From the NCBI RefSeq assembly GCF_001571065.1, contig NZ_BCSW01000006.1, positions 46,253 to 110,252 on the forward strand: DNA of 64,000 nucleotides, written 5' to 3'. This document shows, one piece after another, positions 30,138 through 39,280 of the stretch (positions within the stretch are counted from its first letter, which is position 1; each line of letters starts with the position of its first letter). Position numbers and translations under genes: made by a program. The notes under the pieces were generated by a model. It ran no database searches. It was given only the letters and a program-made list of their open reading frames with translations, and was not told where the DNA came from. This stretch comes from Dietzia cinnamea NBRC 102147 (GTDB taxonomy: Bacteria > Actinomycetota > Actinomycetes > Mycobacteriales > Mycobacteriaceae).

Positions 30138-31697
30138 GTGACTAGGAACACCTACATTCTGGCGATCGACCAGGGCACCACGTCGACGCGGGCGATACTC
30201 TTCGACAACCAGGGCATGCCGGTCCCCGCGGCGACGGTCCAGGTGGAGCACCGCCAGGTCCTCCCGCGCGCGGGGTGGGTGGAGCACGATCCGATGGAGA
30301 TCTGGGCGAACGTTCGCACCGCGATGGGCCAGGTGGCGGGCCGGGTGGACCTCGAGCCGGCGGCGGTCACCGCGATCGGCATCACCAACCAGCGCGAGAC
30401 GACCGTGGTGTGGGACCGGGTCACCGGCGAGCCCGTCTACAACGCGATCGTCTGGCAGGACACGCGCACGTCGGGGCTCTGTGCGCGCCTCGCCGACGGA
30501 CACCCCGACGGAGACGACCGCTTCCGAGATGTCACCGGGCTGCCCCTGTCGACCTACTTCGCCGGGCCCAAGATCCGGTGGATCCTCGATCACCTCGATT
30601 CCCGGGGAGAGCGCGGCACCGAGCGCGCGGAGGCCGGGGAACTGCTGGCGGGGACCATCGACTCGTGGCTGGTGTGGAACCTGACCGGTGGGAGGCGTGG
30701 GGGTGACGACGGCGAGGAGGCCCTCCACGTCACGGATGTCACCAACGCGTCGCGCACTCTGCTCATGGACCTGCGGACCCTGCAGTGGAGCGAGGAACTC
30801 TGTCGCGAGATCGGTGTGCCCCGCGCGATGCTCCCGGAGATCGTCCCCTCCTCCGGGGTGCTGGGTCACGTGGCCCGGCGCAGAATGTTCGGCGGTACGC
30901 CCATAGCGGGGATCCTCGGCGATCAGCAGGCCGCGATGTTCGGCCAGACCTGCTTCGAGCCCGGCGAGGCCAAGAACACCTACGGAACGGGCGCGTTCCT
31001 CTTGCTCAACACGGGAACGACGCCTCAGTTCAGCGACAACGGCCTGCTCACCACCGTGGCCTACCAGCTCGGGGACGACGACCCGGTCTACGCGCTGGAG
31101 GGCTCGGTGGCCGTGGCCGGGTCGTTGGTGCAGTGGCTGCGTGACAACCTCGGGGTGATCTCCACCGCGGGCGAGACGGAGGGTTTGGCCAAGTCGCTCG
31201 AGGACAACGGGGACTGTTATCTGGTGCCCGCGTTCTCGGGGCTGCTGGCCCCGCGCTGGCGGCCGGACGCCCGTGGCGCGATGGTGGGGCTCACCCGCTT
31301 CCACACGCGCGCGCACCTGGCCCGAGCGGCCCTGGAGGCGACCGCGTTCCAGACCCGCGAGATGACCGACGCGATGGTGGCCGACGCCGGTGAGTCCGCG
31401 GATTCGCTGCGCGTCGACGGCGGGATGGTGGTCAACGACTACCTCATGCAGTTCCAGGCCGACATCCTCGGCGTGGACGTGATCCGGCCCCAGGTCACCG
31501 AGACCACCGCGCTCGGGGCCGCGTTCGCGGCCGGGTTGGCGGTGGGTCAGTGGGATTCGCCCGACCGCCTACGCGAGTTGTGGCGGGAGGACTGCCGCTG
31601 GTCGCCGCAGATGCCCGGGCAGGAGCGCGAACGGCTGCTCGCGCGGTGGAACGACGCGGTCGAGCGCACGCTCTGCTGGGCGGACGCCGAGGGCTGA
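30138..31697 (+). CDS. glpK: Glycerol kinase
   Basis: Phosphorylates glycerol to glycerol-3-phosphate, the substrate of the divergently encoded GlpD. FGGY-family blocks: [75 protein letters not shown], and near the C-terminus [19 protein letters not shown]. Length is 519 aa. GTG 30138 is chosen because the conserved domain starts six residues later and a -10 hexamer lies 7 nt upstream. No facilitator gene glpF is present here. Confidence 0.95.
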   Translation: MTRNTYILAIDQGTTSTRAILFDNQGMPVPAATVQVEHRQVLPRAGWVEHDPMEIWANVRTAMGQVAGRVDLEPAAVTAIGITNQRETTVVWDRVTGEPVYNAIVWQDTRTSGLCARLADGHPDGDDRFRDVTGLPLSTYFAGPKIRWILDHLDSRGERGTERAEAGELLAGTIDSWLVWNLTGGRRGGDDGEEALHVTDVTNASRTLLMDLRTLQWSEELCREIGVPRAMLPEIVPSSGVLGHVARRRMFGGTPIAGILGDQQAAMFGQTCFEPGEAKNTYGTGAFLLLNTGTTPQFSDNGLLTTVAYQLGDDDPVYALEGSVAVAGSLVQWLRDNLGVISTAGETEGLAKSLEDNGDCYLVPAFSGLLAPRWRPDARGAMVGLTRFHTRAHLARAALEATAFQTREMTDAMVADAGESADSLRVDGGMVVNDYLMQFQADILGVDVIRPQVTETTALGAAFAAGLAVGQWDSPDRLRELWREDCRWSPQMPGQERERLLARWNDAVERTLCWADAEG

Positions 31698-31712
31698 GCC
31701 CGGCGGACGCGA

Positions 31713-33119
31713 TCAGTCCAGGTCGTCGTGGCGCATGAGCTGGCGCGCCGCCTCGGTGATCGTGCCCGTCATCGACGGGTAGACCGAGAACGACCCCGCG
31801 AGGTCGCCCACCGTCAGCTGATTCCGGACCGCCACCGAGATCGGCAGGATCAGCTCGGACGCCGTGGGGGCCACGACCACGCCGCCGATCACCACGCCGG
31901 AGGCCGGGCGACAGAAGAGCTTGACGAAGCCGCGCCGCAGGCTGCGCATCTTGGCCCGCGGGTTGCCGGCCAGCGGCATGACCTCGACGCGGGCGGGGAC
32001 CTCGCCGCTCTCGATCTGCGCGTGCGAGATGCCGACCGTGGCGATCTCGGGCCGCGTGAACACCGCGGAGGCCACGGTCCGCAGCTTGATGGGGTTCACG
32101 CCCTCGCCGAGCGCGTGGTACATCGCGATGCGGCCCTGCATGGCTGCCACCGAAGCCAGCGGGAACAGGTCCGTGCAGTCGCCACCGGCGTAGATGCCCG
32201 GGGCGGTGGTGCGGGAGACGCGGTCGACCTTGATATGGCCACTGGACTGCAACTCGACGCCCGCGTTCTCCAAACCGAGGCCCTGCGTGTTGGGCACCGA
32301 CCCGACACAGATGAGGGCGTGCGAGCCCTTGACCGTGCGCCCGTCACCGAGGCGGACGATGATGCCGTCCTCGAAGTGCTCGACCGCGTCGGCGCGCGCG
32401 TGCTTGACCAGCGACACGCCACGCTCGCTCAGTGCCTCCTCCAGCACCAGGGCGGCGTCGGCGTCCTCGTGCGGCAGCACCCGGTCTCGACTGGAGACCA
32501 TGGTGACCTTGACGCCCATCTCGGTGAACGCCGAGACGAACTCGGCACCGGTGACGCCCGAGCCGATCACGACCAGGTGGGTGGGCAGCTCGGTGAGGTC
32601 ATAGAGCTGACGCCAGTTGAGGATCCGCTCACCGTCGGGCTCGGCGCCCCGGAGCACGCGCGGGCTGGACCCGGTGGCCATGAGGACCACGTCGGCGTCG
32701 AAGATCTTCTCCTGCCCGTTCTCGAAGGTCACTGCCACCCGGTGCGAGGCCATGCCCGGCTGCGGGTCGTGCAGACGCGCCCAGCCGGAGATCAGCCGCA
32801 CGCCCTCTCGCTGCAGCTGCGCCCGGATGTCGGCGGACTGCGCGCGGGCCAGGGACTTGACCCTCCCGTTGACCTGCCCCAGCTTGTATGCGGTGGGGTC
32901 GAAGTGAGCCTGGACGCCCATCTCCTCTGCGCGACGCATGTCCGTGCGGACGCCCGTGGTGGCGATGAACGTCTTGGACGGCACGCAGTCGCTGAGCACA
33001 CAGTTGCCGCCGATGCCGTCCGCGTCGACGATCGTGACGTCCGCACCGTACTGGGCGGCGACCAGCGCCGCCTCGTAGCCGGCGGGTCCGCCGCCGATGA
33101 TGATGATGCGTTGCGTCAC
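31713..33119 (-). CDS. lpdA: NAD(P)H-quinone dehydrogenase / lipoamide-dehydrogenase-like flavoprotein LpdA
   Basis: A 468-aa class I pyridine nucleotide-disulfide oxidoreductase, close to Rv3303c over its whole length. FAD loop IIIIGGGPAGYEAAL, NAD(P) loop VVIGSGVTGAEFV, IYAGGDCTDLFPLASVAAMQ, and C-terminal ITEAARQLMRHDDLD. The redox site here reads GGNCVLSDCVPSK with Cys40 and Cys45 in the C-x4-C spacing of true disulfide reductases; as I recall it, the M. tuberculosis protein lacks the first Cys. The usual C-terminal HxxxxE pair is not seen. GGAGG lies 4 nt before GTG 33119. Confidence 0.88.
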   Translation of the reverse strand: MTQRIIIIGGGPAGYEAALVAAQYGADVTIVDADGIGGNCVLSDCVPSKTFIATTGVRTDMRRAEEMGVQAHFDPTAYKLGQVNGRVKSLARAQSADIRAQLQREGVRLISGWARLHDPQPGMASHRVAVTFENGQEKIFDADVVLMATGSSPRVLRGAEPDGERILNWRQLYDLTELPTHLVVIGSGVTGAEFVSAFTEMGVKVTMVSSRDRVLPHEDADAALVLEEALSERGVSLVKHARADAVEHFEDGIIVRLGDGRTVKGSHALICVGSVPNTQGLGLENAGVELQSSGHIKVDRVSRTTAPGIYAGGDCTDLFPLASVAAMQGRIAMYHALGEGVNPIKLRTVASAVFTRPEIATVGISHAQIESGEVPARVEVMPLAGNPRAKMRSLRRGFVKLFCRPASGVVIGGVVVAPTASELILPISVAVRNQLTVGDLAGSFSVYPSMTGTITEAARQLMRHDDLD

Positions 33120-33256
33120 ATGTCCTCCACGGCTCGCTGGGGTAAGGGCCGAGCGCCGCGCCCCGCTGTGGCGGACCGCGTCACGTCCGCCGTACACGGT
33201 AGTCGAACGATCCGATCGGGGCCGAGGACGTCGGGCCCGGTGCCGCCCCCAGGGAC

Positions 33257-33262
33257 TAGGGT
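33257..33262 (+). promoter_or_regulatory. -10 hexamer for leaderless GGCT-like gene
   Basis: TAGGGT ends 7 nt before GTG 33270, which favours this GTG over the one at 33264. Confidence 0.45.
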
Positions 33263-33269
33263 TGTGACC

Positions 33270-33812
33270 GTGCCTCTTTACGCCGCGTACGGGACGAACA
33301 TGCATCCCGATCAGATGAACACCCGCGCGCCGCACTCCCCCTTCGCCGGGACCGGGTGGGTGGACGGCTGGCGCCTCACCTTCGCCGGGGACGATCCCAC
33401 CTGGCAGGGCGCCGTCGCCACGGTCGTACCGGACCAGGGGTCGAGGGTCTTCGTGGTGCTCTACGACGTCCCCGAGGAGGACGTCCGGGCACTCGACCGC
33501 TGGGAGGGCACCGACGAGATGCCCGCGCGCAAGATCCGGGTCCGCGTCACCCGCCGGCCGACGGTGCCCGACGGTCCCCCGGTCGATGCCCAGGAGTCCG
33601 AGTTCGCCGTGGACACCACCACCCCCACCGGCACCGGCACAGACGACACCGTGCTCGCGTGGTTGTACGTCATGGACGCCTTCGAGGGCGGGTTGCCGTC
33701 GGCGAGGTACCTCGGTCTGCTCGCCGACGCCGCCGAGTGCGCGGGCGCCCCCGACCAGTACGTGCACGAACTGCGCACGCGGGAATCACGCAACGTCGGC
33801 CCGGGCGCCTGA
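33270..33812 (+). CDS. Gamma-glutamylcyclotransferase-fold protein (Rv3304 homologue)
   Basis: A 180-aa protein with the GGCT-fold N-terminus [16 protein letters not shown] (YGxN substrate loop) and the later block [18 protein letters not shown], containing the acidic residue expected of the active site. The substrate in actinobacteria is unknown. Divergent from lpdA by 150 bp and 7 bp upstream of punA. Confidence 0.8.
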   Translation: MPLYAAYGTNMHPDQMNTRAPHSPFAGTGWVDGWRLTFAGDDPTWQGAVATVVPDQGSRVFVVLYDVPEEDVRALDRWEGTDEMPARKIRVRVTRRPTVPDGPPVDAQESEFAVDTTTPTGTGTDDTVLAWLYVMDAFEGGLPSARYLGLLADAAECAGAPDQYVHELRTRESRNVGPGA

Positions 33813-33819
33813 GCAGACG

Positions 33820-34635
33820 ATGGCGCCCCTGCTCTCCCCCACCGACGACGCCCGCGACGCGTCCGCACAGATCGCGCGCCTGAGCGGTCGCGACCGCCAC
33901 GACGTCGCGCTCGTGTTGGGCTCGGGGTGGTCCGAGGTCGTCGCCGGGCTCGCCGACCCGGGCACGGCCGTGACCGTCGCGGCCGCCGACCTGCCCGGGT
34001 TCGTCACCCCCACGGCCGCCGGTCACCGCGGCGCCGTGACCAGTTGCCTCGTCGACGGCGTGCCGCTGCTGTCAGTGGCCGGCCGCACCCACCTCTACGA
34101 GGGCGCGGACACCGCGCCCGTCGTCCACCCCGCCCACGTCGCGGCCGCGGTCGGCGCCCGCACGCTGGTGCTCACCAACGCCGCCGGTGGCCTGCGGGAC
34201 GACATGGCCGTCGGGGACCTCGTTCTCATCCGCGACCACCTCAACCTCACCGGGCGCTCGCCGCTGACCGGGCCGCTGTTCGTCGACATGGTGGACGCCT
34301 ACTCCCCGCGGCTGCGCGCCGCGGCCACCGACGCCATCGCGGCCGCCGAGGGCGTCTACGCCGCGATGCCCGGACCGCAGTACGAGACCCCGGCCGAGAT
34401 CACGATGCTGCGGGCCCTCGGCGCGGACCTCGTGGGCATGTCGACGGTGCCCGAGACCATCACCGCCCGCGCGTTGGGGTTGGACGTGGTCGCCGTGTCG
34501 CTGGTGACCAACCTCGCCGCCGGCGTCACCGGCCAGCCCCTCGACCACGCCGAGGTCCTGGCCGCCGGCGCCGCCGGATCCGCCCGCCTCACCGGGGCGC
34601 TGCGGGCGCTCGTCCCGGTCGTCTCCCGGACCTGA
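33820..34635 (+). CDS. punA: Purine nucleoside phosphorylase (trimeric type)
   Basis: Splits inosine and guanosine with phosphate into base plus ribose-1-phosphate. Blocks: [61 protein letters not shown] and [35 protein letters not shown]. These are the class II (MTAP/PNP) signatures. Length is 271 aa. It is also named deoD in M. tuberculosis (Rv3307), and the next gene pmmB matches Rv3308. Ribose-1-phosphate could be handled by the mutase downstream. Confidence 0.94.
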   Translation: MAPLLSPTDDARDASAQIARLSGRDRHDVALVLGSGWSEVVAGLADPGTAVTVAAADLPGFVTPTAAGHRGAVTSCLVDGVPLLSVAGRTHLYEGADTAPVVHPAHVAAAVGARTLVLTNAAGGLRDDMAVGDLVLIRDHLNLTGRSPLTGPLFVDMVDAYSPRLRAAATDAIAAAEGVYAAMPGPQYETPAEITMLRALGADLVGMSTVPETITARALGLDVVAVSLVTNLAAGVTGQPLDHAEVLAAGAAGSARLTGALRALVPVVSRT

Positions 34636-34673
34636 TCGCCCACGCCCACCGCGAGGAACCGACGGAGCAGCCC

Positions 34674-36281
34674 GTGACCCTGACCTTCGGCACCGCCGGC
34701 GTCCGCGCTCCCCTCGGGCCCGGGCCCGACGAGATGAACGACCGGACCGTCGCCCTGGTCGCCACCGCCGTCGCCCGGCACCTACGCGAACATGAACCCT
34801 CCGGTTCGACGGTCATCGTGGGCGGAGACGCCCGGCACGGGTCCGCCCGATTCGTCGACGTCGCGGCTGCGGTGTTGGCGGCGCACGACCTCGTCGTCGT
34901 CGTCCCCGGAGGCCCCGTGGCCACCCCGGTGATCGCCGCGGCGGTCCGCGCGCGCGGCGCCGCCGGCGGGCTCATGGTGACCGCGTCCCACAACCTGGCC
35001 GGAGACAACGGCGTCAAGGTCTACGGGCGCGGGGGCGCGCAGATCATCCCGCCCACCGACGCCCACATCGAGCGGCACCTGCGCGCCGCGGCGCGCGGGG
35101 GGGTCACGGTCCCCACGGCGGTACCCGCGTCGGCGCGCACCGACCCCGCCCGTGGGTCGGTGCGGGTGGACCCCATGCTGGTCGACGACTACGTGGCCTC
35201 CGTCGTCGCGGCACTGCCCCGGCCGGGTCGGCCGCCCCGCGTGGCCCTGACCCCCGTCCACGGGGTCGGCGGCGATCTCTGCGTCCGCGTCCTGGCCGGC
35301 ATCGGTGTGGACGATGTGACGTTGGTGCGCGAGCAGGCCGTCCCCGACCCGGACTTTCCCACCGTCGCCTCGCCGAACCCCGAGATGCCCGACACGACGG
35401 CGCGGCTGATGGAGCTCGCGGCGCGGATCGACGCCGACGTGGCGATCGCGCTCGACCCTGACGCCGATCGCTGCGCTGTCGGCCTGGTCGGCCCGGACGG
35501 GCGTTGGCGGATGCTCGACGGCGACGAGACCGGGGCGGTCCTGGCCGATCATCTGCTGCGCGCGCCACTCCCCGGCGCGGGCGGGGGCCCGGGGACGGAC
35601 GCCAGCCCGGGGGCGGGCGACGTGCCGGGAACGGACGGCGGATCGGAAGCGCCCGCGGATGCCGATACGAGGGTGCCGGTCGTGGCGTCGACGATCGTGT
35701 CCTCGCGACTACCGTCCCTGCTGGTTCCTGCGCGCGGCGGGCGGTACGTCGAGACGCTGACCGGGTTCAAGTGGCTCGTACGCGCCGGCGAGCCGCTCCG
35801 CTACGCCTACGAGGAGGCCATCGGGCACTGCGTGCTGCCGGACGTCGTGGCCGACAAGGACGGGATCGCGGCGGCCGCGGCGTGGTGCGCGATGGTCGGC
35901 TCCGGTGGCCCGTCTGTCGCCGCGCGGCTTGATGCGCTCGCCGGGGAGTTCGGGGCGCACACGCGGCACAACGTCCCGCTGCCGCTGGCCTCGGGGACGG
36001 ACCCGGTGGCCGTGCTGGACCGGGTGGGCGCGCTGCTCGCCACCGTCGGCAGGGTGCGCGCGCTCGACGGCACGGCGGGCCTGCGCGTGGATGTCGACGG
36101 TGCGCGCGCGGTGGTGCGCCCCTCAGGTACGGAGCCCCTGCTCAAGACCTACGTGGAGGCGTGGACCCCGGCCGCGCCGTCGCCGGCGGACCGGGACGAC
36201 GCCGAGCGTCGGCTGGCGATGCTGGGAGAGGCGGTGGCCGACGCCGTCGCCGTGGCCGTGGCCCGCCGCGACGTGGGCTGA
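34674..36281 (+). CDS. pmmB: Phospho-sugar mutase PmmB (alpha-D-phosphohexomutase family)
   Basis: A 535-aa hexose/pentose-phosphate mutase next to punA. Domain blocks: TFGTAGVRAPLG, serine loop VTASHNLAGDNGVKVY, metal site DPDADRCAVG, sugar loop ETLTGFKWL and phosphate loop RPSGTEPLLKTYVE. The serine loop has Leu where the family normally has Pro (TASHNP). A Gly/Pro/Asp-rich insertion lies at about 300-330. GGAG is 7 nt before GTG 34674. Likely a phosphopentomutase or phosphomannomutase; sequence alone does not decide. Confidence 0.88.
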   Translation: MTLTFGTAGVRAPLGPGPDEMNDRTVALVATAVARHLREHEPSGSTVIVGGDARHGSARFVDVAAAVLAAHDLVVVVPGGPVATPVIAAAVRARGAAGGLMVTASHNLAGDNGVKVYGRGGAQIIPPTDAHIERHLRAAARGGVTVPTAVPASARTDPARGSVRVDPMLVDDYVASVVAALPRPGRPPRVALTPVHGVGGDLCVRVLAGIGVDDVTLVREQAVPDPDFPTVASPNPEMPDTTARLMELAARIDADVAIALDPDADRCAVGLVGPDGRWRMLDGDETGAVLADHLLRAPLPGAGGGPGTDASPGAGDVPGTDGGSEAPADADTRVPVVASTIVSSRLPSLLVPARGGRYVETLTGFKWLVRAGEPLRYAYEEAIGHCVLPDVVADKDGIAAAAAWCAMVGSGGPSVAARLDALAGEFGAHTRHNVPLPLASGTDPVAVLDRVGALLATVGRVRALDGTAGLRVDVDGARAVVRPSGTEPLLKTYVEAWTPAAPSPADRDDAERRLAMLGEAVADAVAVAVARRDVG

Positions 36282-36308
36282 CCGGCGGACGTCAGACGGG
36301 ACCGCGCG

Positions 36309-36932
36309 TCATCGGGGGCCGAAGAGGCGGTCGCCCGCGTCGCCCAGGCCGGGGACGATGAAGGCGTTCTCGTCGAGGCGCTCGTCGATCGTCGCGGTGA
36401 CCAGCGTCGCCGCCAGGCCCGACTCCCGCACGGCCTCGATCCCCTCCGGCGCGCACAGGACGCACACCACCGTCAGGCCGGTCGCGCCGCGTGCCGTGAG
36501 CGTCTCCAGCGTCGAGACCAGGGACCCGCCGGTGGCGAGCATCGGGTCGAGCACCACCACGTGGCGCCCGGAGAGCTCCTCGGGCAGCGAGCACAGGTAC
36601 GACACCGGCTCGTGACTCTCCTCGTCGCGGGCCAGGCCTATGAACCCGACCTGGGCACCGGGCAGCAGCCGCGTGGCCGGGTCCAGCAGCCCCAGGCCCG
36701 CGCGAAGGACCGGCACGATCAGCGGGACACCGTCCACGGCCACGCCCGTCGTCTCCACGATGGGGGTGGTGACCGGAACCTGCTTCGTCGGGATCGAGCG
36801 GAAGGCCTCGTAACAGAGCATGGTCCCGAGCGCGTCCATCGCGGCCCGGAACCCGGCGGTGTCGGTGGCGGAATCACGTAGGGTTCGGAGCCGGTCCCCG
36901 ACCAGCGGGTGGTCCACGACGATGATGTCCAT
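36309..36932 (-). CDS. upp: Uracil phosphoribosyltransferase
   Basis: Converts uracil plus PRPP to UMP. Blocks: IIVVDHPLVGDRLRTLRD, YEAFRSIPTKQVPVTTP, VPVLRAGLGLLDP, FIGLARDEES, PRPP loop VVVLDPMLATGGSL and C-terminal IVPGLGDAGDRLFG. Length is 207 aa, normal. It is convergent with pmmB (27 bp) and divergent from the EspC-like gene. Confidence 0.96.
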   Translation of the reverse strand: MDIIVVDHPLVGDRLRTLRDSATDTAGFRAAMDALGTMLCYEAFRSIPTKQVPVTTPIVETTGVAVDGVPLIVPVLRAGLGLLDPATRLLPGAQVGFIGLARDEESHEPVSYLCSLPEELSGRHVVVLDPMLATGGSLVSTLETLTARGATGLTVVCVLCAPEGIEAVRESGLAATLVTATIDERLDENAFIVPGLGDAGDRLFGPR

Positions 36933-37043
36933 GCCCGTCAGGATTCCACACCGGACGAATCGCGGATCGGGTGGAACCGGATCGCCTCCCCTGCGCGTCG
37001 AACCCTGTGACGGACGAGAAGACGGCGTTGAGGGGACGAGGCC

Positions 37044-37421
37044 ATGGCGGACGGGGCGATTGATGTCGATGTCGACGGTTTACGGGAACTGGGCACGGGG
37101 CTGACCACCCTGGCCGACACGCTGGGGGGCGCGCTCGAGGCGGTCGACGCGGTGCCGATCGACGCGGTCGCACCGGTGGTGGGGCCGGTCGGGGCCGACT
37201 TCATGTCCGCGTTGCTGGCCGCCACCGCACGGCACCGCGAGGTGCTGGCCGATCTCACGCGCGTCACGGACGCCGCCGGTGACCTGGTGTTGCAGACCGG
37301 CCGTCTGTTCGAGGAGTCCGACGCCGCGGGCGCGGCCATGATCGGTGCGGCGGGCACCGGGGGCCCGGGAGCGGCGGGTGCGGGCCCAGCGGGGCTCGAC
37401 ATGACCGAGAGGTGGGTGTGA
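37044..37421 (+). CDS. EspC-like type VII secretion target family small protein
   Basis: A 125-aa helical protein opening the four-gene cluster 37044-39256. Its N-terminus (DVDVDGLRELGTGLTTLADTL) resembles the EspC/DUF2580 group of ESX-associated proteins. Two helices are separated by a short turn and followed by FEESD at 89-93, which matches the YxxxD/E secretion signal except that Phe replaces Tyr. The tail is Gly/Ala-rich. GAGGGG lies upstream of ATG. The next gene starts 4 bp later. No ESX machinery genes are in this window. Family assignment is by pattern and not tested. Confidence 0.6.
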   Translation: MADGAIDVDVDGLRELGTGLTTLADTLGGALEAVDAVPIDAVAPVVGPVGADFMSALLAATARHREVLADLTRVTDAAGDLVLQTGRLFEESDAAGAAMIGAAGTGGPGAAGAGPAGLDMTERWV

Positions 37422-37425
37422 TCCG

Positions 37426-38613
37426 GTGATCGCCGACGCGTTGGCCTACGCGGGCCCCATAAAGCAGATCCTCGACCTGCTGTCCGCCGAGGAGTTCGTC
37501 CCCGGCGAGGCCCGCGACATCATGCGGCCGGTCAGCGAGGGCCTCGAGGTGGCCCAGCAGATGGGGCCGCCCCTCGAGCGGCTGTTGTCCGAATCGTGGA
37601 ACTCGCTCGCCTCCCTCGGTGCGGCCCACTCGATCGCGGAGGTCGGACGGACCATGGGCGCGCTCGGGGAGTCCGCGGCGGAGATCGCGCGCGTCACCGC
37701 GGTCGCGGCGGAGATCGTGGTCCGCGGCACCGTCGAGGTGATCGGCATCGTCCAGCAGTTCCTCGCCCGCGCCGCCGCCCTCGGTCCGGCGCTGGTGACC
37801 CCGGCCGGGCAGGGTGCGCTGCTCGGCCTGGCCGCAGAGCACCTCGCGCGCGGGATACAGGTAGCCGAGCGCGTGCAGAACGAACTCAGAATCCCCACCG
37901 CGGAAATGCGGGCGATCGCCGCGGGCATTCCGCCGGCGCCGCGCATGCCGGGCGCGCTCGCCGCGGACAGCAGCACCGGCGGCGCGATCAACGCAACCAC
38001 GGTCGCCTACTCGGGGTCGGGACCGGGCGCGATCACCGCCGCCGACAGCGCGGCGGGCGGGGCTCACGGCGGCGCAGGCGGAGCCTACTCCGCGGGTGGC
38101 GGCTCTGTGGGTGCGACGGCGTCGCCGGACGGGTACGGCGGATCGTCCGAGGGGGCGGCGACCGCGGCGCCCGGTTCAGTGGGCTTCGGGGACGCCGGTT
38201 CCGGTCTGATCGGCGGCGGTACCGAGGTCACGCTGCCCGACGGCTCGGTCGTCACCGCCCCCAACGAACAGGCCGCCGGGGCGGTGCGTAACGCGCTCAG
38301 CCAGCAGGGCGTGCCCTACGTGTGGGGCGGCACGACCCCGGGGCAGGGGCTCGACTGCAGCGGGCTCACGCAGTGGGCGTACCGGGACGCCGGAGTGGAG
38401 ATCCCCCGGCTGGCCCAGGAACAGGGCGTCGGCGTCCAGGTGTCGGCGCAGGACCTCATGCCTGGTGACCTGCTGGTGTGGGACGGTCACGTCGCCATGT
38501 ACATCGGCAACGGGCAGATCGTGGAGGCCGGGGACCCTGTAGCGGTATCGGGCCTGCGCACCGACAATATAGGCATGTCCTTCTACGGTTTCTACCGCCC
38601 GACAGGCGGATGA
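37426..38613 (+). CDS. NlpC/P60 peptidoglycan hydrolase without signal peptide
   Basis: A 395-aa protein. Residues 1-165 are mainly helical, with an ESWNSL motif at about 52-57 reminiscent of WxG proteins. Residues about 180-270 are a Gly/Ser/Ala linker. The C-terminal NlpC/P60 domain has catalytic Cys311 (GLDCSGLTQWAY) and His355 (WDGHVAMYIGN) and should cut peptidoglycan stem peptides. Neither Sec nor Tat signal nor lipobox is present, so export by another route, such as type VII with the EspC-like partner, is a reasonable guess. GTG start; the stop overlaps the next gene (ATGA). Confidence 0.8.
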   Translation: MIADALAYAGPIKQILDLLSAEEFVPGEARDIMRPVSEGLEVAQQMGPPLERLLSESWNSLASLGAAHSIAEVGRTMGALGESAAEIARVTAVAAEIVVRGTVEVIGIVQQFLARAAALGPALVTPAGQGALLGLAAEHLARGIQVAERVQNELRIPTAEMRAIAAGIPPAPRMPGALAADSSTGGAINATTVAYSGSGPGAITAADSAAGGAHGGAGGAYSAGGGSVGATASPDGYGGSSEGAATAAPGSVGFGDAGSGLIGGGTEVTLPDGSVVTAPNEQAAGAVRNALSQQGVPYVWGGTTPGQGLDCSGLTQWAYRDAGVEIPRLAQEQGVGVQVSAQDLMPGDLLVWDGHVAMYIGNGQIVEAGDPVAVSGLRTDNIGMSFYGFYRPTGG

Positions 38614-38879
38614 CCCGCGACACCTGCCGTCGCACCGACCCCATGACCGGCGTGGTCGCCGAGGTCGGTACCGACGGCGTGCCGGTGGGTCTGGCCCTGC
38701 CTGCTGACCTGCTGGACCGCCCGTCTACGGAGGTGGCGCGGGCGGTCCTGCGCACGCTCACCGCCGCGGCGGGCGACGCCCGCGAACTCCTCGAACGCCT
38801 CGCCGCCGAGGAGGGTGACGGACACGGTCGTGACGAGTGGCAGTGGGACGACGACGAGCTGCGGGAGACCGTCTCGTGA
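38610..38879 (+). CDS. Small YbaB-like protein, unknown function
   Basis: An 89-aa protein starting at an ATG that overlaps the NlpC/P60 stop. The core (GVVAEVGTDGVPVGLALPAD, then a helix ARAVLRTLTAAAGDARELLE) has the strand-helix pattern of YbaB/EbfC-type proteins, but the match is weak. The C-terminus is acidic (DEWQWDDDELRE). An internal ATG at 38643 is an alternative start. The stop overlaps the next GTG (GTGA). Only its placement in the cluster suggests a role. Confidence 0.6.
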   Translation: MTRDTCRRTDPMTGVVAEVGTDGVPVGLALPADLLDRPSTEVARAVLRTLTAAAGDARELLERLAAEEGDGHGRDEWQWDDDELRETVS

Positions 38880-39256
38880 GCGGCGGCGGACTGGACGTGG
38901 AGGCCTTCCTCGACCGTCTGCGCGGGATCGCGGCCGAATGGGAGTCCGCCCACGACCAGCTGGAGACGCTGCGCGTGGTGTCCAGCAGCCGCGACCAGCT
39001 CGCCACCGCCACCGCGGACTCCGGCGGGACCGTGATCGATCTCGTCTTGGCATCCGGCCTGCGCCGCCACGGCTCGGAGACGGTCGCCGCGTCGATCCTC
39101 GAGGCCACCGCGGACGCCGTCGAACAGGCCAACGCGCGACGCGCCGAGCTGGTGTCGGGCTCGGTGGCGCTCGCGGTGATCGGTCGTAGGGGCGCCGCCG
39201 AGGACGCCGCCCGCCGGCACCCGGACGCCACCCGGGCGGGCCGTGGCACCGGCTGA
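38876..39256 (+). CDS. YbaB/EbfC-like protein, unknown function
   Basis: A 126-aa protein, the last gene of the cluster. Helix 1 (DVEAFLDRLRGIAAEWESAH), strands (ATATADSGGTVIDLVLASGL) and a long helix (AASILEATADAVEQANARRA) follow the YbaB/EbfC fold. Such proteins accompany type VII secretion-related genes in Mycobacteriales. The four genes of the cluster overlap or nearly touch and have no counterpart at this place between upp and Rv3311 in M. tuberculosis. Confidence 0.65.
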   Translation: MSGGGLDVEAFLDRLRGIAAEWESAHDQLETLRVVSSSRDQLATATADSGGTVIDLVLASGLRRHGSETVAASILEATADAVEQANARRAELVSGSVALAVIGRRGAAEDAARRHPDATRAGRGTG

Positions 39257-39267
39257 GCGGGCGTGGA

Positions 39268-39273
39268 TATGCT
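39268..39273 (+). promoter_or_regulatory. -10 hexamer for leaderless Rv3311-like gene
   Basis: TATGCT ends 7 nt before ATG 39281. This chooses ATG 39281 over GTG 39263 and suggests the gene has its own promoter, apart from the cluster upstream. Confidence 0.5.
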
Positions 39274-39280
39274 GACCAGC

